From the NCBI GenBank assembly GCA_963757135.1, contig CAVWQE010000008.1, positions 62,001 through 126,000 on the forward strand: a stretch of 64,000 nucleotides of DNA, in the 5' to 3' direction. This document shows, in pieces, positions 26,309 through 36,302 of the stretch. The DNA comes from Gp1-AA145 sp963757135. GTDB taxonomy: Bacteria > Acidobacteriota > Terriglobia > Terriglobales > Acidobacteriaceae. The position numbers and the translations under genes are program-made. The number at the start of each line of letters is the position of its first letter. Within the stretch, counting starts at the first letter, position 1. The notes beneath the pieces were generated by a model. That model made no database searches. It was given only the letters and a program-made list of their open reading frames with translations, and had not been told where the DNA came from.

Positions 26309-27614
26309 TAAAAGACAAATTTACTCGCGCGGGCATGCACAAAGCTGCAAAACGCGTTCGGCTGACGCGCGTCTGCGCCGAGGCAGCTTGCGGTTCTACA
26401 TCCGGAGTTCGACTCATCGCAATTGCAAGAAAAATATAAGCCAGGAAATCAGCAGGTCCTTGCGCAGTTCCGAACAGGCCCGGCAGTTCCACCAATGCTC
26501 GGAACATTAGAAAAAGGCCAGTAAATAAAATGAGCTGGCCATTTTGGTTGCGGAACCGAGGATCAATTGCCAGATGGTAACAACGCCTCAATAAAGATCC
26601 AAACAGATACATAACTGCGGCGAAGCCGATTAGGCCTTGTTCTGCCAGGGCCGTGAGGTATTCGTTGTGGTACCCGCCAACAATGTAGGTGGGATCGTCT
26701 TTCACGGACAAATACCCATTACCCCAGAGCGGGTGGATGGCAAACTTATGTACGGCAACTGACCAGAGTTCCCAGCGGCCTTCGGTGATTCTCGACAGTT
26801 GGTGCGGAGAGACACTGGCAACTCCCGCGATTCCGGCAGCAGTAAGAACCAGGACCAAGAATATGCTGCCGACACGCAGCAGCATGGCCTTGCTGCGCAG
26901 GCCGTGGAATACGCCGAAAGCCAGGCAGCTGAGCGCGAATACCGCAAGTGGCGCACGGGAGCCGGTGAGCGCTGACGAAAACAGCAGCAAAACTCCTCCC
27001 AGACACCAAAGGACCTTTCTGCCACGGAGCAGGCACATGCCGCTTAAGAAACTAAAAACACATTCGAACGCTAGCGGGTTCAACGGAAGACCCGCCTCAT
27101 CCATTGCGGCTGCTTTGAAGACTCTCGTCGCGCTGTAAGAGGGCGGCGTGAAGCCCATGTACCTCACATATATGACGACAATCAAGACGCCCAGCCCAAT
27201 GCTGGAGATGACCATCGCTGTTCCAAATGTTGCCGCGACTATATTGCTCATTAGTGCGCGACACAGGGTAACCGCAATCACACACATGACGATGAGCTTG
27301 ACCCATTCCTGCATCGCGCGTGCGGGATTTGTAGCGAGCAAAGAGGTGACCAACAACGTGCTGCACAGGATTGCGAACACACCAATCAGTTTCAGCTCAT
27401 TCGTCGTCGGCCAACTGCGCCCGGATGCCAGGTACAAACCGATACAAAGGGACAGGATTGCGGGCCGGAAAATCGACGATTCCATGTGAGGCTCTGGCCC
27501 GTATAGCAAACGGTAGAACAGAAGCGTAATTGGGATCAGTGCCACCAATCCCATGGAGAGCATTTCCGAAGCCCGCTCTGACGCAGGGGAGAGGCGCGGA
27601 GTTTGGAACGCCAC
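26292..27614 (-). CDS. O-antigen ligase/polymerase family membrane protein
   Basis: This polytopic protein (about 440 residues, roughly ten membrane segments) belongs to the Wzy/WaaL family. The periplasmic loop has the family pattern: SALTGSRAPLAVF, then HPLWGNGYLSVKDD and GGYHNEYLTALAEQGLIGF, with the conserved arginine and histidine. In a locus with a flippase and a Wzc-type protein it is most simply the repeat-unit polymerase. I prefer the GTG at 27614, six bases after the GT2 stop; an ATG at 27686 in the same frame would overlap the GT2 gene by 67 bp. Confidence 0.8.
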   Translation of the reverse strand: MAFQTPRLSPASERASEMLSMGLVALIPITLLFYRLLYGPEPHMESSIFRPAILSLCIGLYLASGRSWPTTNELKLIGVFAILCSTLLVTSLLATNPARAMQEWVKLIVMCVIAVTLCRALMSNIVAATFGTAMVISSIGLGVLIVVIYVRYMGFTPPSYSATRVFKAAAMDEAGLPLNPLAFECVFSFLSGMCLLRGRKVLWCLGGVLLLFSSALTGSRAPLAVFALSCLAFGVFHGLRSKAMLLRVGSIFLVLVLTAAGIAGVASVSPHQLSRITEGRWELWSVAVHKFAIHPLWGNGYLSVKDDPTYIVGGYHNEYLTALAEQGLIGFAAVMYLFGSLLRRCYHLAIDPRFRNQNGQLILFTGLFLMFRALVELPGLFGTAQGPADFLAYIFLAIAMSRTPDVEPQAASAQTRVSRTRFAALCMPARVNLSFSEDPY

Positions 27615-27619
27615 GATGC

Positions 27620-28555
27620 TCAATTCACACCCTGGCTGAAAGCGGCACTTTGCCCTGGCTTTTTCATCTTGTATTTGTCCAAACAATAGAGCGCCAAACC
27701 AACAGGAGCTGCGGCGGCGAAAAGGGTGCTCGACGCGATTGCCGCAATCTGGTTTTTCAGTGCAGTTCGGTTATGTAGTGAAAACCGGACGTAATTCGAA
27801 CAGTACCGAAGAGTCACATCGATCGGGAAACGACGCTCGCTGCGCAGCAGTTCAAGATAATAACTGCATGAGGATCGGGGGGCCCCAGCGCGTATTTGCG
27901 CAATGCGGGCTGACAGGCCATCGCACTGATAATCACGAACCATGATGACGTGGTTGAAGTAGCGCGTCTTGTAGCGAGCCGCCATGCGGTTCCAGACGAG
28001 CGCCTCAGGAACGAAGGGACCCATATTTTCCGGAAATGGAAACTCCTTCATCACTTCAGTTCGTATGAAACCCGCCTTGTCACCTGTCACTCTCTTGGAA
28101 ACAAGCTCGAGCGCGTCGGAATCGTAGACGGACGAGGGGAAGGGTGAGCCGACAAGATCGCCCGTCTCGGTGACGCACAGACCTGTGATACCGGCAAAAC
28201 GGCCTTTTTCAGCAGGCGGAATATTTTCATAATGACGCAAGCAAGTAGCCAGGGCATCATCCAGAAAATAGTCATCCGAATCGGCGATTCCGAAAAGCCT
28301 TCCTCGAGCTACTCTTACTCCGCGGTTAATGCCCTTGTGCTTGCCGCCATGTTCCTGCACTAGAAAAGTAATTGGAAAAGGCGACCGCTCTTTGAACGCA
28401 CCCACCACTTCGATAGTGTCGTCGGACGAGCCGTCATCGACGATCACCCATTCGAAGTCTGCGAATGTCTGCCGACGCAAGCTGTCAAATAGTACAGGCA
28501 GTAAATGCGCGCGGTTGTACGTGGGTGTAAAAACGGTGTACGTAAACTTATACAT
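27620..28555 (-). CDS. Glycosyltransferase family 2
   Basis: The 311-residue inverting GT-A enzyme has TVFTPTYNRAHLLPVLFDSL at the N-terminus, EWVIVDDGSSDDT for nucleotide binding and the DXD-type metal motif in FGIADSDDYFLDDA. It ends with a hydrophobic patch (ASSTLFAAAAPVGLALYCL) that may anchor it in the membrane. It starts 24 bp after the flippase. The sugar donor cannot be deduced. Confidence 0.85.
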   Translation of the reverse strand: MYKFTYTVFTPTYNRAHLLPVLFDSLRRQTFADFEWVIVDDGSSDDTIEVVGAFKERSPFPITFLVQEHGGKHKGINRGVRVARGRLFGIADSDDYFLDDALATCLRHYENIPPAEKGRFAGITGLCVTETGDLVGSPFPSSVYDSDALELVSKRVTGDKAGFIRTEVMKEFPFPENMGPFVPEALVWNRMAARYKTRYFNHVIMVRDYQCDGLSARIAQIRAGAPRSSCSYYLELLRSERRFPIDVTLRYCSNYVRFSLHNRTALKNQIAAIASSTLFAAAAPVGLALYCLDKYKMKKPGQSAAFSQGVN

Positions 28556-28579
28556 GAAACAAAAACCTCTAAACGATCA

Positions 28580-30076
28580 CTAAGCCAGGGTTGAACGAAG
28601 GATTTTCGCGACCCGATTTAGCCCAAGCGGCCACAAGAGAATAAAGACGGCCAACAAAGAACCGGGCATTAGATACATTGCTACATTGGTTGGCCAGGGA
28701 ACTTCGACGATCGCGAGCACTCCAGCAAAAACCGCAAGATTAGCCAGAATCAGTTTTGCACTGTAGAGGTGCTTCGCCTGGGGCCGCACGAATGCATACA
28801 TAATGCCCGCCTGCACGACGTATGCTGCTACCGTCGCAAGCGCCGCACCGAACATCCCCCACGCGGGAACAAACCAGATATTCAGGCCAATGTTCAGAGC
28901 ACAAGCGACGACAGTGACGACGACAACAATGTTAGTTCGCTTCTGTTGCATCGCTTGAAGTTCGAACAAGTAGTAAAACGAATTCACCAGATAAGCCGCC
29001 AAGATGATGGGGATGAGCGCTGCGGTTGCAAAATATCGCGGATCCAGCAAAACGTGAATAGCGGGTCGAGCGATAACCACGGCGACTGATGCTGCTGCGA
29101 CCAGGCCTGCCATTAAGGAAGAAGAGGCCCTTCGCAACGTCTCGATCTCTCCCGCAAGTGAGGATTCAAAAAATAGAGGGGACCACACCTGTGAAAGCGA
29201 AACCGTGAGTGTCAACATCAAGGCTCCAAAGGTATACGCAAGAGAATAGACACCAACTTCATTCAGGGAGCGATAATGCTGCAGGATTATGCGGTCCGCG
29301 AAAATCAGGCCGAGGTTCACGACTTCAAAACCTGCGAGAGGAAGCCCCAGCCGAAGTTGTTGTTGTAAACCAGACCAATGCCATGGTGCGAAGATAAATC
29401 CGCGTGTCAAGTACAGTGCCACCAGTACGCCACAAATAACGCCGACGAGACGACTCGTCAGCACGCCGAATGCACCCATGTGAAATCCCACAACAAGCGA
29501 TAGGACGCAGGCGACTCCCAGTGCAAAGGTAAAGATGGAGATGAAGGCGAAGGGAAAAGGGCGATTCTGTACCTGAAAAAGGCTGAGCTGCGTTTGTTCT
29601 ACCTGGCCGAGACCCGCCGCGCATATTGCGATACCGATAAGAGGGAAAAAAGCCACTCCAAACTTTCTATCCGCAAGATGCAAGAGGAAAGGCCCGACAA
29701 AACACGCCATCACAACGACCAATATTGCTGAAAGGGCCACAAACCTGATCGCCGTACCAACGTACGCATGTCTTGCAGAAATATCGTCAGAGTATTCGTA
29801 GTACATGCGTCGAAGAGCTGTTGCCGCCCCCAGTCCGCATATCATGCCGATGGGCCCCGCAATGGTCTCGGCGAGCGCTACTAGGCCGAAGTCCGTAGGT
29901 TCCAGATACCTGCTGACAATCGGGAGGAGAAGGAAATTCATCCCCTTAAGCCCGAAGTTGGTTAATGCGTAGATCGTGCCTGCTGCAAGAAGTCGTTTGC
30001 CGAGACGCAGCGCAGAGGATTCCGAGGAAGCTCTGGCCTCGGTCGGTTGGACTTCCATTACACTCGGCGTACTCAT
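28580..30076 (-). CDS. Lipopolysaccharide/oligosaccharide flippase (Wzx-like)
   Basis: The 498-residue membrane protein has about 12-14 predicted helices and no soluble domain, fitting the polysaccharide-transport (PST) branch of the MOP superfamily. The N-terminus has ALTNFGLKGMNFLLLPIVSRYLEP, the family's typical opening. It would move the undecaprenyl-linked repeat unit across the inner membrane. It is nine bp from the sugar-transferase gene upstream and 24 bp from the GT2 gene downstream. Confidence 0.85.
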   Translation of the reverse strand: MSTPSVMEVQPTEARASSESSALRLGKRLLAAGTIYALTNFGLKGMNFLLLPIVSRYLEPTDFGLVALAETIAGPIGMICGLGAATALRRMYYEYSDDISARHAYVGTAIRFVALSAILVVVMACFVGPFLLHLADRKFGVAFFPLIGIAICAAGLGQVEQTQLSLFQVQNRPFPFAFISIFTFALGVACVLSLVVGFHMGAFGVLTSRLVGVICGVLVALYLTRGFIFAPWHWSGLQQQLRLGLPLAGFEVVNLGLIFADRIILQHYRSLNEVGVYSLAYTFGALMLTLTVSLSQVWSPLFFESSLAGEIETLRRASSSLMAGLVAAASVAVVIARPAIHVLLDPRYFATAALIPIILAAYLVNSFYYLFELQAMQQKRTNIVVVVTVVACALNIGLNIWFVPAWGMFGAALATVAAYVVQAGIMYAFVRPQAKHLYSAKLILANLAVFAGVLAIVEVPWPTNVAMYLMPGSLLAVFILLWPLGLNRVAKILRSTLA

Positions 30077-30085
30077 CGCGTCAGC

Positions 30086-31522
30086 TTAGTACGCCCCTGC
30101 TCCGGTGACGATCACCTTTGCAGTTCTGGCCAATAGATACAGATCCATCCATACCGACCAATTGCGAACATAGAACGTGTCGTATGCAACTCGTTCCGCG
30201 TAGGTAGTGTGATTTCGTCCCGACACTTGCCAAAGACCTGTCACGCCCGGAGTTGTCTTGATGTAAACGCCATAAGCGTCCTTGTATTTTGCAATCTCGG
30301 ACTCCACGATTGGACGCGGGCCCACCAGACTCATGTCACCGCGAAAAACGTTCCAGAACTGTGGAAGTTCATCGAGACTGGTCTTTCTCAAGAGCTTGCC
30401 AATCGCGGTAATACGCGGATCGTTCCGCAACTTCTGGTTTTGTGCCCACTCGTTTCGTAGTTGCTCGTCGCGAGCAAGGGTGTGTTGCAGGACTTCGCTG
30501 GCATTTTGCACCATGGTTCGGAACTTCCAAATTCTGAAGATGGTGGCACAATGCCCGAGTCTCTCTTGCGAATAGAAAACTGGAAATCCGGATTCACATG
30601 CCACGAGCAAGTACAAGATGCCTATGAGAGGAACTAGAACCGGGCTGAGCAGAACACATAGCGCTAGGTCGATAATTCTCTTCGCAAAGCGCGCGCTGGG
30701 ACGAAGCAGATTGTTCCTGACATGCAGGCCGAGTGTGCCCATCAGGTCTCGCGTATAGGCGCCCGTCTTCCATACAAAGTCCGTGTCCGGGATGATAATG
30801 ACGTGGGGGAACACATTCTGGCTCTGCTCCAAGACGTCGGCGAACTCCTCCTGCGAAAGCTCTGGAGCAGCTATGACGGCGTGCTTGACTCCAGAGGACA
30901 CAACCCTCCCCAAATGTTCTGATGAACACACGCGCACGCCATCTACTTCGCCGTCTTCAATGCGATCCGTAACTAGCGCAATCGGTCGAAGCCCCAGGAA
31001 GGACTGGGCGTTCAATTTGCGTAAAAGAGAAATTGCAGCTTGCCCACCTCCGAAAATTGCCACCGGGTAACCCCACCAGGAATACCTCGATCCTATGGTT
31101 CGAATGAGCCGGCGGCTGGCGGGAATTGCGAGTGAGGCAGCGAAACAGGTTGCGAGATTCGCGGTCTCGAATCGTCCTAATCCGTGAAACAGAAACAACA
31201 CAGAGAGAAAGAAACATCCGGAGCTGTTGGCCAAGAATACTCGCCTGATTTCATCAACCGGATTTCCGCAGATACCTGGATACAGATCGCACACGTAGTA
31301 AAGGACGAGAAATACGGGGATCAGCGCAACACTACTAACCGGTTGTGATTGGTAGCTGAGCGTCAGTGGCGCATGCCCTAAAAAGATCTTCAGGATGACC
31401 GCTAACGTGAACAGGTCCACACCCAACACCAGCCCGGCTGAAATAAACGGCCAATGCGACTTAGCTGTCAGCGGCTCGACGAGTGTCGCAACTCTTTTGA
31501 TTGAAAGTATGCTGGTTGACAT
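30086..31522 (-). CDS. Polyprenyl-phosphate sugar phosphotransferase (initiating transferase)
   Basis: The 478-residue protein has the WbaP/WcaJ architecture: about four to five N-terminal membrane helices, a nucleotide-binding-like middle domain (AIFGGGQAAISLLRKL) and a C-terminal catalytic domain from about residue 280 (PSARFAKRIIDLALCVLLSP). Catalytic-domain signatures are YSQERLGHCATIFRIWKFRT, KLRNDPRITAIGKLLRKTSL, DELPQFWNVFRGDMSLVGPR and PGVTGLWQVSGRN. It loads the first sugar-1-phosphate onto the polyprenyl phosphate carrier and so starts repeat-unit synthesis. It forms one transcription unit with the flippase. Confidence 0.9.
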   Translation of the reverse strand: MSTSILSIKRVATLVEPLTAKSHWPFISAGLVLGVDLFTLAVILKIFLGHAPLTLSYQSQPVSSVALIPVFLVLYYVCDLYPGICGNPVDEIRRVFLANSSGCFFLSVLFLFHGLGRFETANLATCFAASLAIPASRRLIRTIGSRYSWWGYPVAIFGGGQAAISLLRKLNAQSFLGLRPIALVTDRIEDGEVDGVRVCSSEHLGRVVSSGVKHAVIAAPELSQEEFADVLEQSQNVFPHVIIIPDTDFVWKTGAYTRDLMGTLGLHVRNNLLRPSARFAKRIIDLALCVLLSPVLVPLIGILYLLVACESGFPVFYSQERLGHCATIFRIWKFRTMVQNASEVLQHTLARDEQLRNEWAQNQKLRNDPRITAIGKLLRKTSLDELPQFWNVFRGDMSLVGPRPIVESEIAKYKDAYGVYIKTTPGVTGLWQVSGRNHTTYAERVAYDTFYVRNWSVWMDLYLLARTAKVIVTGAGAY

Positions 31523-31597
31523 AGTGGCGGATGAATTTAGGGTAAAAGTGAAGTCAGGGCAATACGAAACGGTAAGCTGACTTACCTTGTGTCTAAT

Positions 31598-32842
31598 TCA
31601 GCTTGTGGCAAGGCTTAGGAGAGCGCGCTTTCCCCAGCGATACACGGATGTGGGAATGTCGAGAAGCCCAGGAAGCAAATCATCAACCGCCAAGACCGCT
31701 GATTCCTGAGCTTTAAACAGTGACTTGAGATACGTTTGGGGGGGCAACCTTCCCCGCCACATCTCCTCGAGAGCCACAGGAAGATCCGTGGCGAAGTGCA
31801 TCCAGCTAACACCCTCGCGCGCAATGGGCCTCGAAAATTGTTTGCCGCATGCAAAAAGCCAGAGGAGGTATGGGAAATCTACTCCGGCACGCGCACAGAG
31901 CATGTGCCACGTCCAGACCCGCGGATTAACGTCCAGAAGTTTGTAGCTGCCGCGAGCATCACGTTTGAACTCCACCTCCACGAGACCTGACATTCGAACA
32001 CTTGCCAAGAGGCGGGTAGCAGGGTCTTCTATCTTGGGATCGAGCGAGATAGTCTCTACATAACTACTCGATCGTCCGTAATTCATCGGAAACTGCCGTG
32101 TTCTCCTGGCTGCGACCGAAGCCAAAATCGCGCCGTCCGAGCACAGTGCAGCATACGAAAACTGTGTTTCACCTCCCCCCGGCACGACCTCCTGGACCAT
32201 GATGAGTTCGGGTTCCATGAACTCGCACGCTTCTCCGTAGCGTGCGAGCAACTCGCGGCGATTGTTGACCTGCCATGCTTTCGCACGTGTCAGCGGGTTC
32301 TCCACTTCTCTGTTCGCGGGTTTGAGGATGACCGGGAACTCACAATCGAGTTCGTTAACCTCGTCCATACTCCTCGGGTACATCGTTAACGGGGAGTCTA
32401 TGTCCAGCGTTTGTGCAAGCTCGTATAAGGCTCGCTTGTCCGACAGCTGTCTGGTTATATTCCAGGGCGGTGTCATGACGACGAAGTCGCAAGAAAGCTG
32501 TTCTGCTGAGCGCGAAACCGTACCCACGGCGTCGTCCGTGGTAGGCATCAGGAGCCAGCCGCGCAGGTTGTGCTCGTTGGCAACAGTCGCCAGGAAGTCG
32601 CGGCCACTTTCGCCCGCTGGGAAATCCAACACTCGTGTGGCATATCGTGAAAACGATGCGATGCTATGCTCGCCGCGCCTGACCACTACGGTCGCAATTC
32701 CTCGGCGGCCCAGACTGCGCACCAATCCTAGAGCGCCGTGATGAGCGCCAAGTACAACGACGCCGCCTGGAGTTCGCCACGCGCCCACGTCCGCAGGCCG
32801 CCGCCCAGGATTCGCAAATGTGCTTGCTATTGTGATGGACAC
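31598..32842 (-). CDS. ATP-grasp domain protein (carboxylate-amine ligase-like)
   Basis: The 414-residue cytoplasmic protein has an ATP-grasp fold. The N-terminal pre-ATP-grasp domain has GVVVLGAHHGALGLVRSLG. ATP-binding lysines are in SDKRALYELAQTL and FPVILKPANRE, and the metal-binding C-terminal region reads GLVEVEFKRDARGSYKLLDV followed by NPRVWTW. ATP-grasp enzymes join a carboxylate to an amine through an acyl-phosphate. The start is GTG and overlaps the flavoprotein gene by 16 bp. Inside an exopolysaccharide run this suggests an amino-acid or amide decoration of a sugar; the substrate is not evident. Confidence 0.8.
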   Translation of the reverse strand: MSITIASTFANPGRRPADVGAWRTPGGVVVLGAHHGALGLVRSLGRRGIATVVVRRGEHSIASFSRYATRVLDFPAGESGRDFLATVANEHNLRGWLLMPTTDDAVGTVSRSAEQLSCDFVVMTPPWNITRQLSDKRALYELAQTLDIDSPLTMYPRSMDEVNELDCEFPVILKPANREVENPLTRAKAWQVNNRRELLARYGEACEFMEPELIMVQEVVPGGGETQFSYAALCSDGAILASVAARRTRQFPMNYGRSSSYVETISLDPKIEDPATRLLASVRMSGLVEVEFKRDARGSYKLLDVNPRVWTWHMLCARAGVDFPYLLWLFACGKQFSRPIAREGVSWMHFATDLPVALEEMWRGRLPPQTYLKSLFKAQESAVLAVDDLLPGLLDIPTSVYRWGKRALLSLATS

Positions 32843-34002
32843 GGATTCTGCGCAATGCTACGGGTCAGTCTGCAAGCAGCGAAGCGCACACCGGCGACGA
32901 ATCGCATAAGTGGTCCAAATGACCAGGCGGCCGGTGCGCCCATGAAGTGCAGCCCGGGAACAGAAGATTCGAAACTATGGTTTAGTGAAGGATATCCGTC
33001 GACGGTTTTGATTTGCCGCAACAATGGGTTGAGGAAGCTGTACTTTGCTATATCAACCGAATATCCGGTCGCAAGCAGAACATGGTCAACCATCTGCTTG
33101 CTGCCATCTCCGAGAACTACCTCGACGCCCTCGCCCGACTGCCGTGCTGACGCGACACTCACACCCAACATGACTTTGACAGGAGCGAAGCGTTTTTTCA
33201 GCCATGCAGCGCCGGCAGGTCTAATTGCGCGCACAGCTAACCTGTCTTGCACTATTCGTGGCAAAACCTGAAACCACGTAGGGTGAGCGATCAATTGGCT
33301 GGCCACCGGAGGCCCTACGTCGCTAGGTGCGTAGAGGAGATGCTGGAGGCTCAAGCACGAGGAGAACCGCTTTTTCCCTGAAAGCCAGATGATTCGCGGA
33401 CGGCGTACGAGTACTTGGACATCAGCGCCTGCCTCGTTTAACAAGGCTGCTGATTCGAGCGCGCTTTGTCCGCCACCAATGACCAATACCTTGCGCCTCG
33501 CAAACCTGTTCAGATCGCGGTGCTCGGAAGCGTGTGAAATCAGACTAGGCGGCAGGTCAGCGAATTGTCGAGGTCGCTTCGAAAACTTCGAAATTCCCGC
33601 GGCTACAATCACGCGCGACGCCGCGATTTGTTGGCCGTCGCTCAAAGAAATGCGGAATTCTCCATTTTTCTCGACTCGCTCGACAGCCCGGCGATCCACG
33701 TCGGGCGCAACTTGCGTTTGGAACCAACGACCATAATTCACAAACTCCTCTCGCGGGACGGGGGAAGAAAATTCTCTCTTCTGTGCGAGCCTGTATGCAT
33801 CGAGGGTCAGTTTCCGCTCGGGATCCGAAAGGTGGGTCGCCGCCCACGGAGAGCGTAGGAGCATGCCGACGGGCATCTGCTGGTCCCAAAACGACATCGG
33901 TTCGCCAAAGACGACCGAATCAATGGATCGTGCACGAAGATGTGCGATGGCCGATAGCCCATACGGGCCAGCTCCAATGACAACGATGTCGCAGCGCTTC
34001 AT
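32827..34002 (-). CDS. FAD-dependent monooxygenase-like flavoprotein
   Basis: The 391-residue flavoprotein has two dinucleotide-binding sites: GAGPYGLSA near residue 10 (FAD) and VIGGGQSALESAALL near 170 (NADPH). An ATG-type motif follows (HVLLATGYSVDIAKY). This is the layout of flavin N-hydroxylases and Baeyer-Villiger-like enzymes, and such a protein beside an ATP-grasp ligase suggests oxidative or N-hydroxyl tailoring of a sugar or amino group. The start is firm: AAGGAGG lies just before the ATG at 34002. It ends inside the ATP-grasp gene by 16 bp. Confidence 0.8.
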   Translation of the reverse strand: MKRCDIVVIGAGPYGLSAIAHLRARSIDSVVFGEPMSFWDQQMPVGMLLRSPWAATHLSDPERKLTLDAYRLAQKREFSSPVPREEFVNYGRWFQTQVAPDVDRRAVERVEKNGEFRISLSDGQQIAASRVIVAAGISKFSKRPRQFADLPPSLISHASEHRDLNRFARRKVLVIGGGQSALESAALLNEAGADVQVLVRRPRIIWLSGKKRFSSCLSLQHLLYAPSDVGPPVASQLIAHPTWFQVLPRIVQDRLAVRAIRPAGAAWLKKRFAPVKVMLGVSVASARQSGEGVEVVLGDGSKQMVDHVLLATGYSVDIAKYSFLNPLLRQIKTVDGYPSLNHSFESSVPGLHFMGAPAAWSFGPLMRFVAGVRFAACRLTRSIAQNPCPSQ

Positions 34003-34051
34003 TTACGCCTCCTTGTCTTCGTTTTTGCGCTTACGCCTGGAGATAGCGCAG

Positions 34052-36244
34052 TCAGCTCGCGTGGTTGTAGTAGCGGTAATCGGGTGAGTGGTGAGGAACA
34101 GCGTTCAGCACAACTTCGAGGACGGGAGCGGCGTGCACCGATTCGAGTATCTCGAGACTTCGCTTGAATGCTTCACGAGTAGTGGTGCCGGCACGTGCGA
34201 CCAAAACGATGCCGTCTCCCAGCCTGGCTATCACTCTGGAATCGGCATATGGAAGTATTGGAGGTGAATCGACGATCACGTACTGGAATTTTTCTCGCAA
34301 TGCATCCAGCACGCCTTCGAACCGCTCGCCCGTTATCAAGTCGCCGCTGCGCAAATCGACACTTCCGCCGGGCAGTAATGTAAGATTTCTAACGCTGTTC
34401 ACGCCTACCAATGCATCGTCCAGATCACATCCATGAGCTAACAATTCGGTGAGACCACAACTGTGCTGGATTTTGAGCATGGTGCCCAGCACGGGATTGC
34501 GCAAATCGGCGTCTACGAGGCAGGTTTTTTCAGATCGCGCAAGTGCTATGGCCAGATTCACGGCGATGGTGGTTTTTCCTTCCCCAGCTTGCGACGAAGC
34601 AACCAGCAGTACGCGGGGAGAGCTTGGTCCATGCCAGGGTGCGACCGAACTCACTAGCCCTCGGAGCGCTTCAGACTCCGGCGAGTTCGGCCGATCTAAT
34701 ACGAAGGGCTCTCGTGAGGCTTGCCTTCCCCCCTTGTGTCTCAAGCTGAAGCCAGGCGTGGCTATTAGAGGGACGAGCGAGACGCTGGCGGGTTCCATCC
34801 AATCCTTCACATCTTCCAGCGTGCGCAGCTTAGTGTTGACGCTCTCTCGCACGAAGGCGAGTAGAATCCCGCCGAACAGTCCTGCGGCTACACCAGCAGC
34901 AAGGTCAAGCAGGCGCCGCGGACGTGTGGGCCGATCCAATACCTGCGCATGATCGATCCAGCGAACATTTCGTGGAGCGGCTTCGCCCAGAATGGCGGTT
35001 TCTTTCAACTTGCCATACAAGGTCTTATAAAGCTCCTCATTTGCTTGTGACTCTTTCTTGAGCGCTTCATATTTCTCAACCACACCCATTTGCCTGGACG
35101 CATTCCTTACCTCGGCATCGAGCAGCCTTTCCCGAGTATGTGCCGCACTAAAGCTGTTTTCGATATTCGCCAATACCCGGCTGCGCTGTGATGTGAGCTC
35201 CTTTTCCAACTGCTCAATTTGAGCTGCGAGCTGCTTTGCCTTCGGGTGGTTTTCTCCGTATACGACTAGGGCTTCTTTTTGCTGCGCTCGAACGGTGGAA
35301 AGCTGCTTGGACAGATCCTGGATCGCGGGATCGGCACTCACCTGAGCCAGCAGATACGGATTGCTCCTGCCCTGGGCAAGCAACGATTCGAGTTGTATTC
35401 GTTCAACTCGGGCTAGCGTAAGCTGCCGGTTGAGCTCACCCGCGCGTTCGTCAAAACTGCTGCGCGAATCAGTGACCGGCGTTATGCCGGACGATTTCTG
35501 GAAATCGGCGAGCGCGCGACTGGATGCGTCCATCTGCTGCCGGAGGTCATTGAGCTGTTGAGATAAGAAGTCTGTCGATTCGCGGATTGCCTGCGCGCGA
35601 CTCCTGTAATCACGATCTATAAACTGTTCGATGACATTGTTCGTCACCAAAGCCGCAAGCTTAGGATCTCGCGCCGCGAAACTAACGTCAATGAGCCACG
35701 ATGTATTGTCGTGTTTGACGTTCAGAGAACGATCAAAGAGGGCCAATGCCGCGTATTCCGAGGGAGTGAGTGTTCCCGCTGTTGATGCCAGCTTTGCGAT
35801 AACTTTGCCACGACCGGTCGCACCCAGCCACTGCCGATTGCGATCAAGCCCTAGTTTGCGGATCACTTCCAGATGCAACTCACTACTTTGCAAGTTCCTC
35901 GCTTGTGTCTCAGCATATTGAGCCGTGTTAAGCCGCGTATCCTCACTGGACGATGACAGAACTGACGGACCTGTTTCCAATTCAATACGCGCACTCGGTT
36001 CATACACAGGCGGCAGAGAGAACACCACAGCTGTTACAGCTGCGATCACCAGTAGAGCAAAACCGAACACCAATCGCCAGTGTGTCTTGACTACAAACCA
36101 TGCAGTTAAGAGGAATTCAGGTTGCCGCGAAATGCTTTCGTTCGGCCGGCGCACTTGGCGAAAGCCGTTCTGGGATCGCCAGTCGCGCACTCTACGTTGC
36201 GTAACTCGCTGGGCGTGTTGCAGCAGTTCAAGGTTCTTACTCAT
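34052..36244 (-). CDS. Polysaccharide co-polymerase / tyrosine autokinase (Wzc-like)
   Basis: The 730-residue inner-membrane protein has an N-terminal helix (WRLVFGFALLVIAAVTAVVF), a Wzz-like periplasmic part with long coiled coils (about 200-420) and a second membrane segment (LLDLAAGVAAGLFGGILLAF, about 460). The cytoplasmic BY-kinase domain has Walker A SSQAGEGKTT, the A' motif CLVDADLRNP and Walker B VIVDSPP. The C-terminus SPDYRYYNHAS supplies a short cluster of three tyrosines for autophosphorylation. These proteins set chain length and couple polymerisation to the Wza export channel encoded next to it. Confidence 0.9.
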   Translation of the reverse strand: MSKNLELLQHAQRVTQRRVRDWRSQNGFRQVRRPNESISRQPEFLLTAWFVVKTHWRLVFGFALLVIAAVTAVVFSLPPVYEPSARIELETGPSVLSSSSEDTRLNTAQYAETQARNLQSSELHLEVIRKLGLDRNRQWLGATGRGKVIAKLASTAGTLTPSEYAALALFDRSLNVKHDNTSWLIDVSFAARDPKLAALVTNNVIEQFIDRDYRSRAQAIRESTDFLSQQLNDLRQQMDASSRALADFQKSSGITPVTDSRSSFDERAGELNRQLTLARVERIQLESLLAQGRSNPYLLAQVSADPAIQDLSKQLSTVRAQQKEALVVYGENHPKAKQLAAQIEQLEKELTSQRSRVLANIENSFSAAHTRERLLDAEVRNASRQMGVVEKYEALKKESQANEELYKTLYGKLKETAILGEAAPRNVRWIDHAQVLDRPTRPRRLLDLAAGVAAGLFGGILLAFVRESVNTKLRTLEDVKDWMEPASVSLVPLIATPGFSLRHKGGRQASREPFVLDRPNSPESEALRGLVSSVAPWHGPSSPRVLLVASSQAGEGKTTIAVNLAIALARSEKTCLVDADLRNPVLGTMLKIQHSCGLTELLAHGCDLDDALVGVNSVRNLTLLPGGSVDLRSGDLITGERFEGVLDALREKFQYVIVDSPPILPYADSRVIARLGDGIVLVARAGTTTREAFKRSLEILESVHAAPVLEVVLNAVPHHSPDYRYYNHAS

Positions 36245-36302
36245 TGTCGTGCTTGAATCCTTCGTTCACCCTTGGTAATCCAGGTTCGATCCAGAAACGC
36301 CG

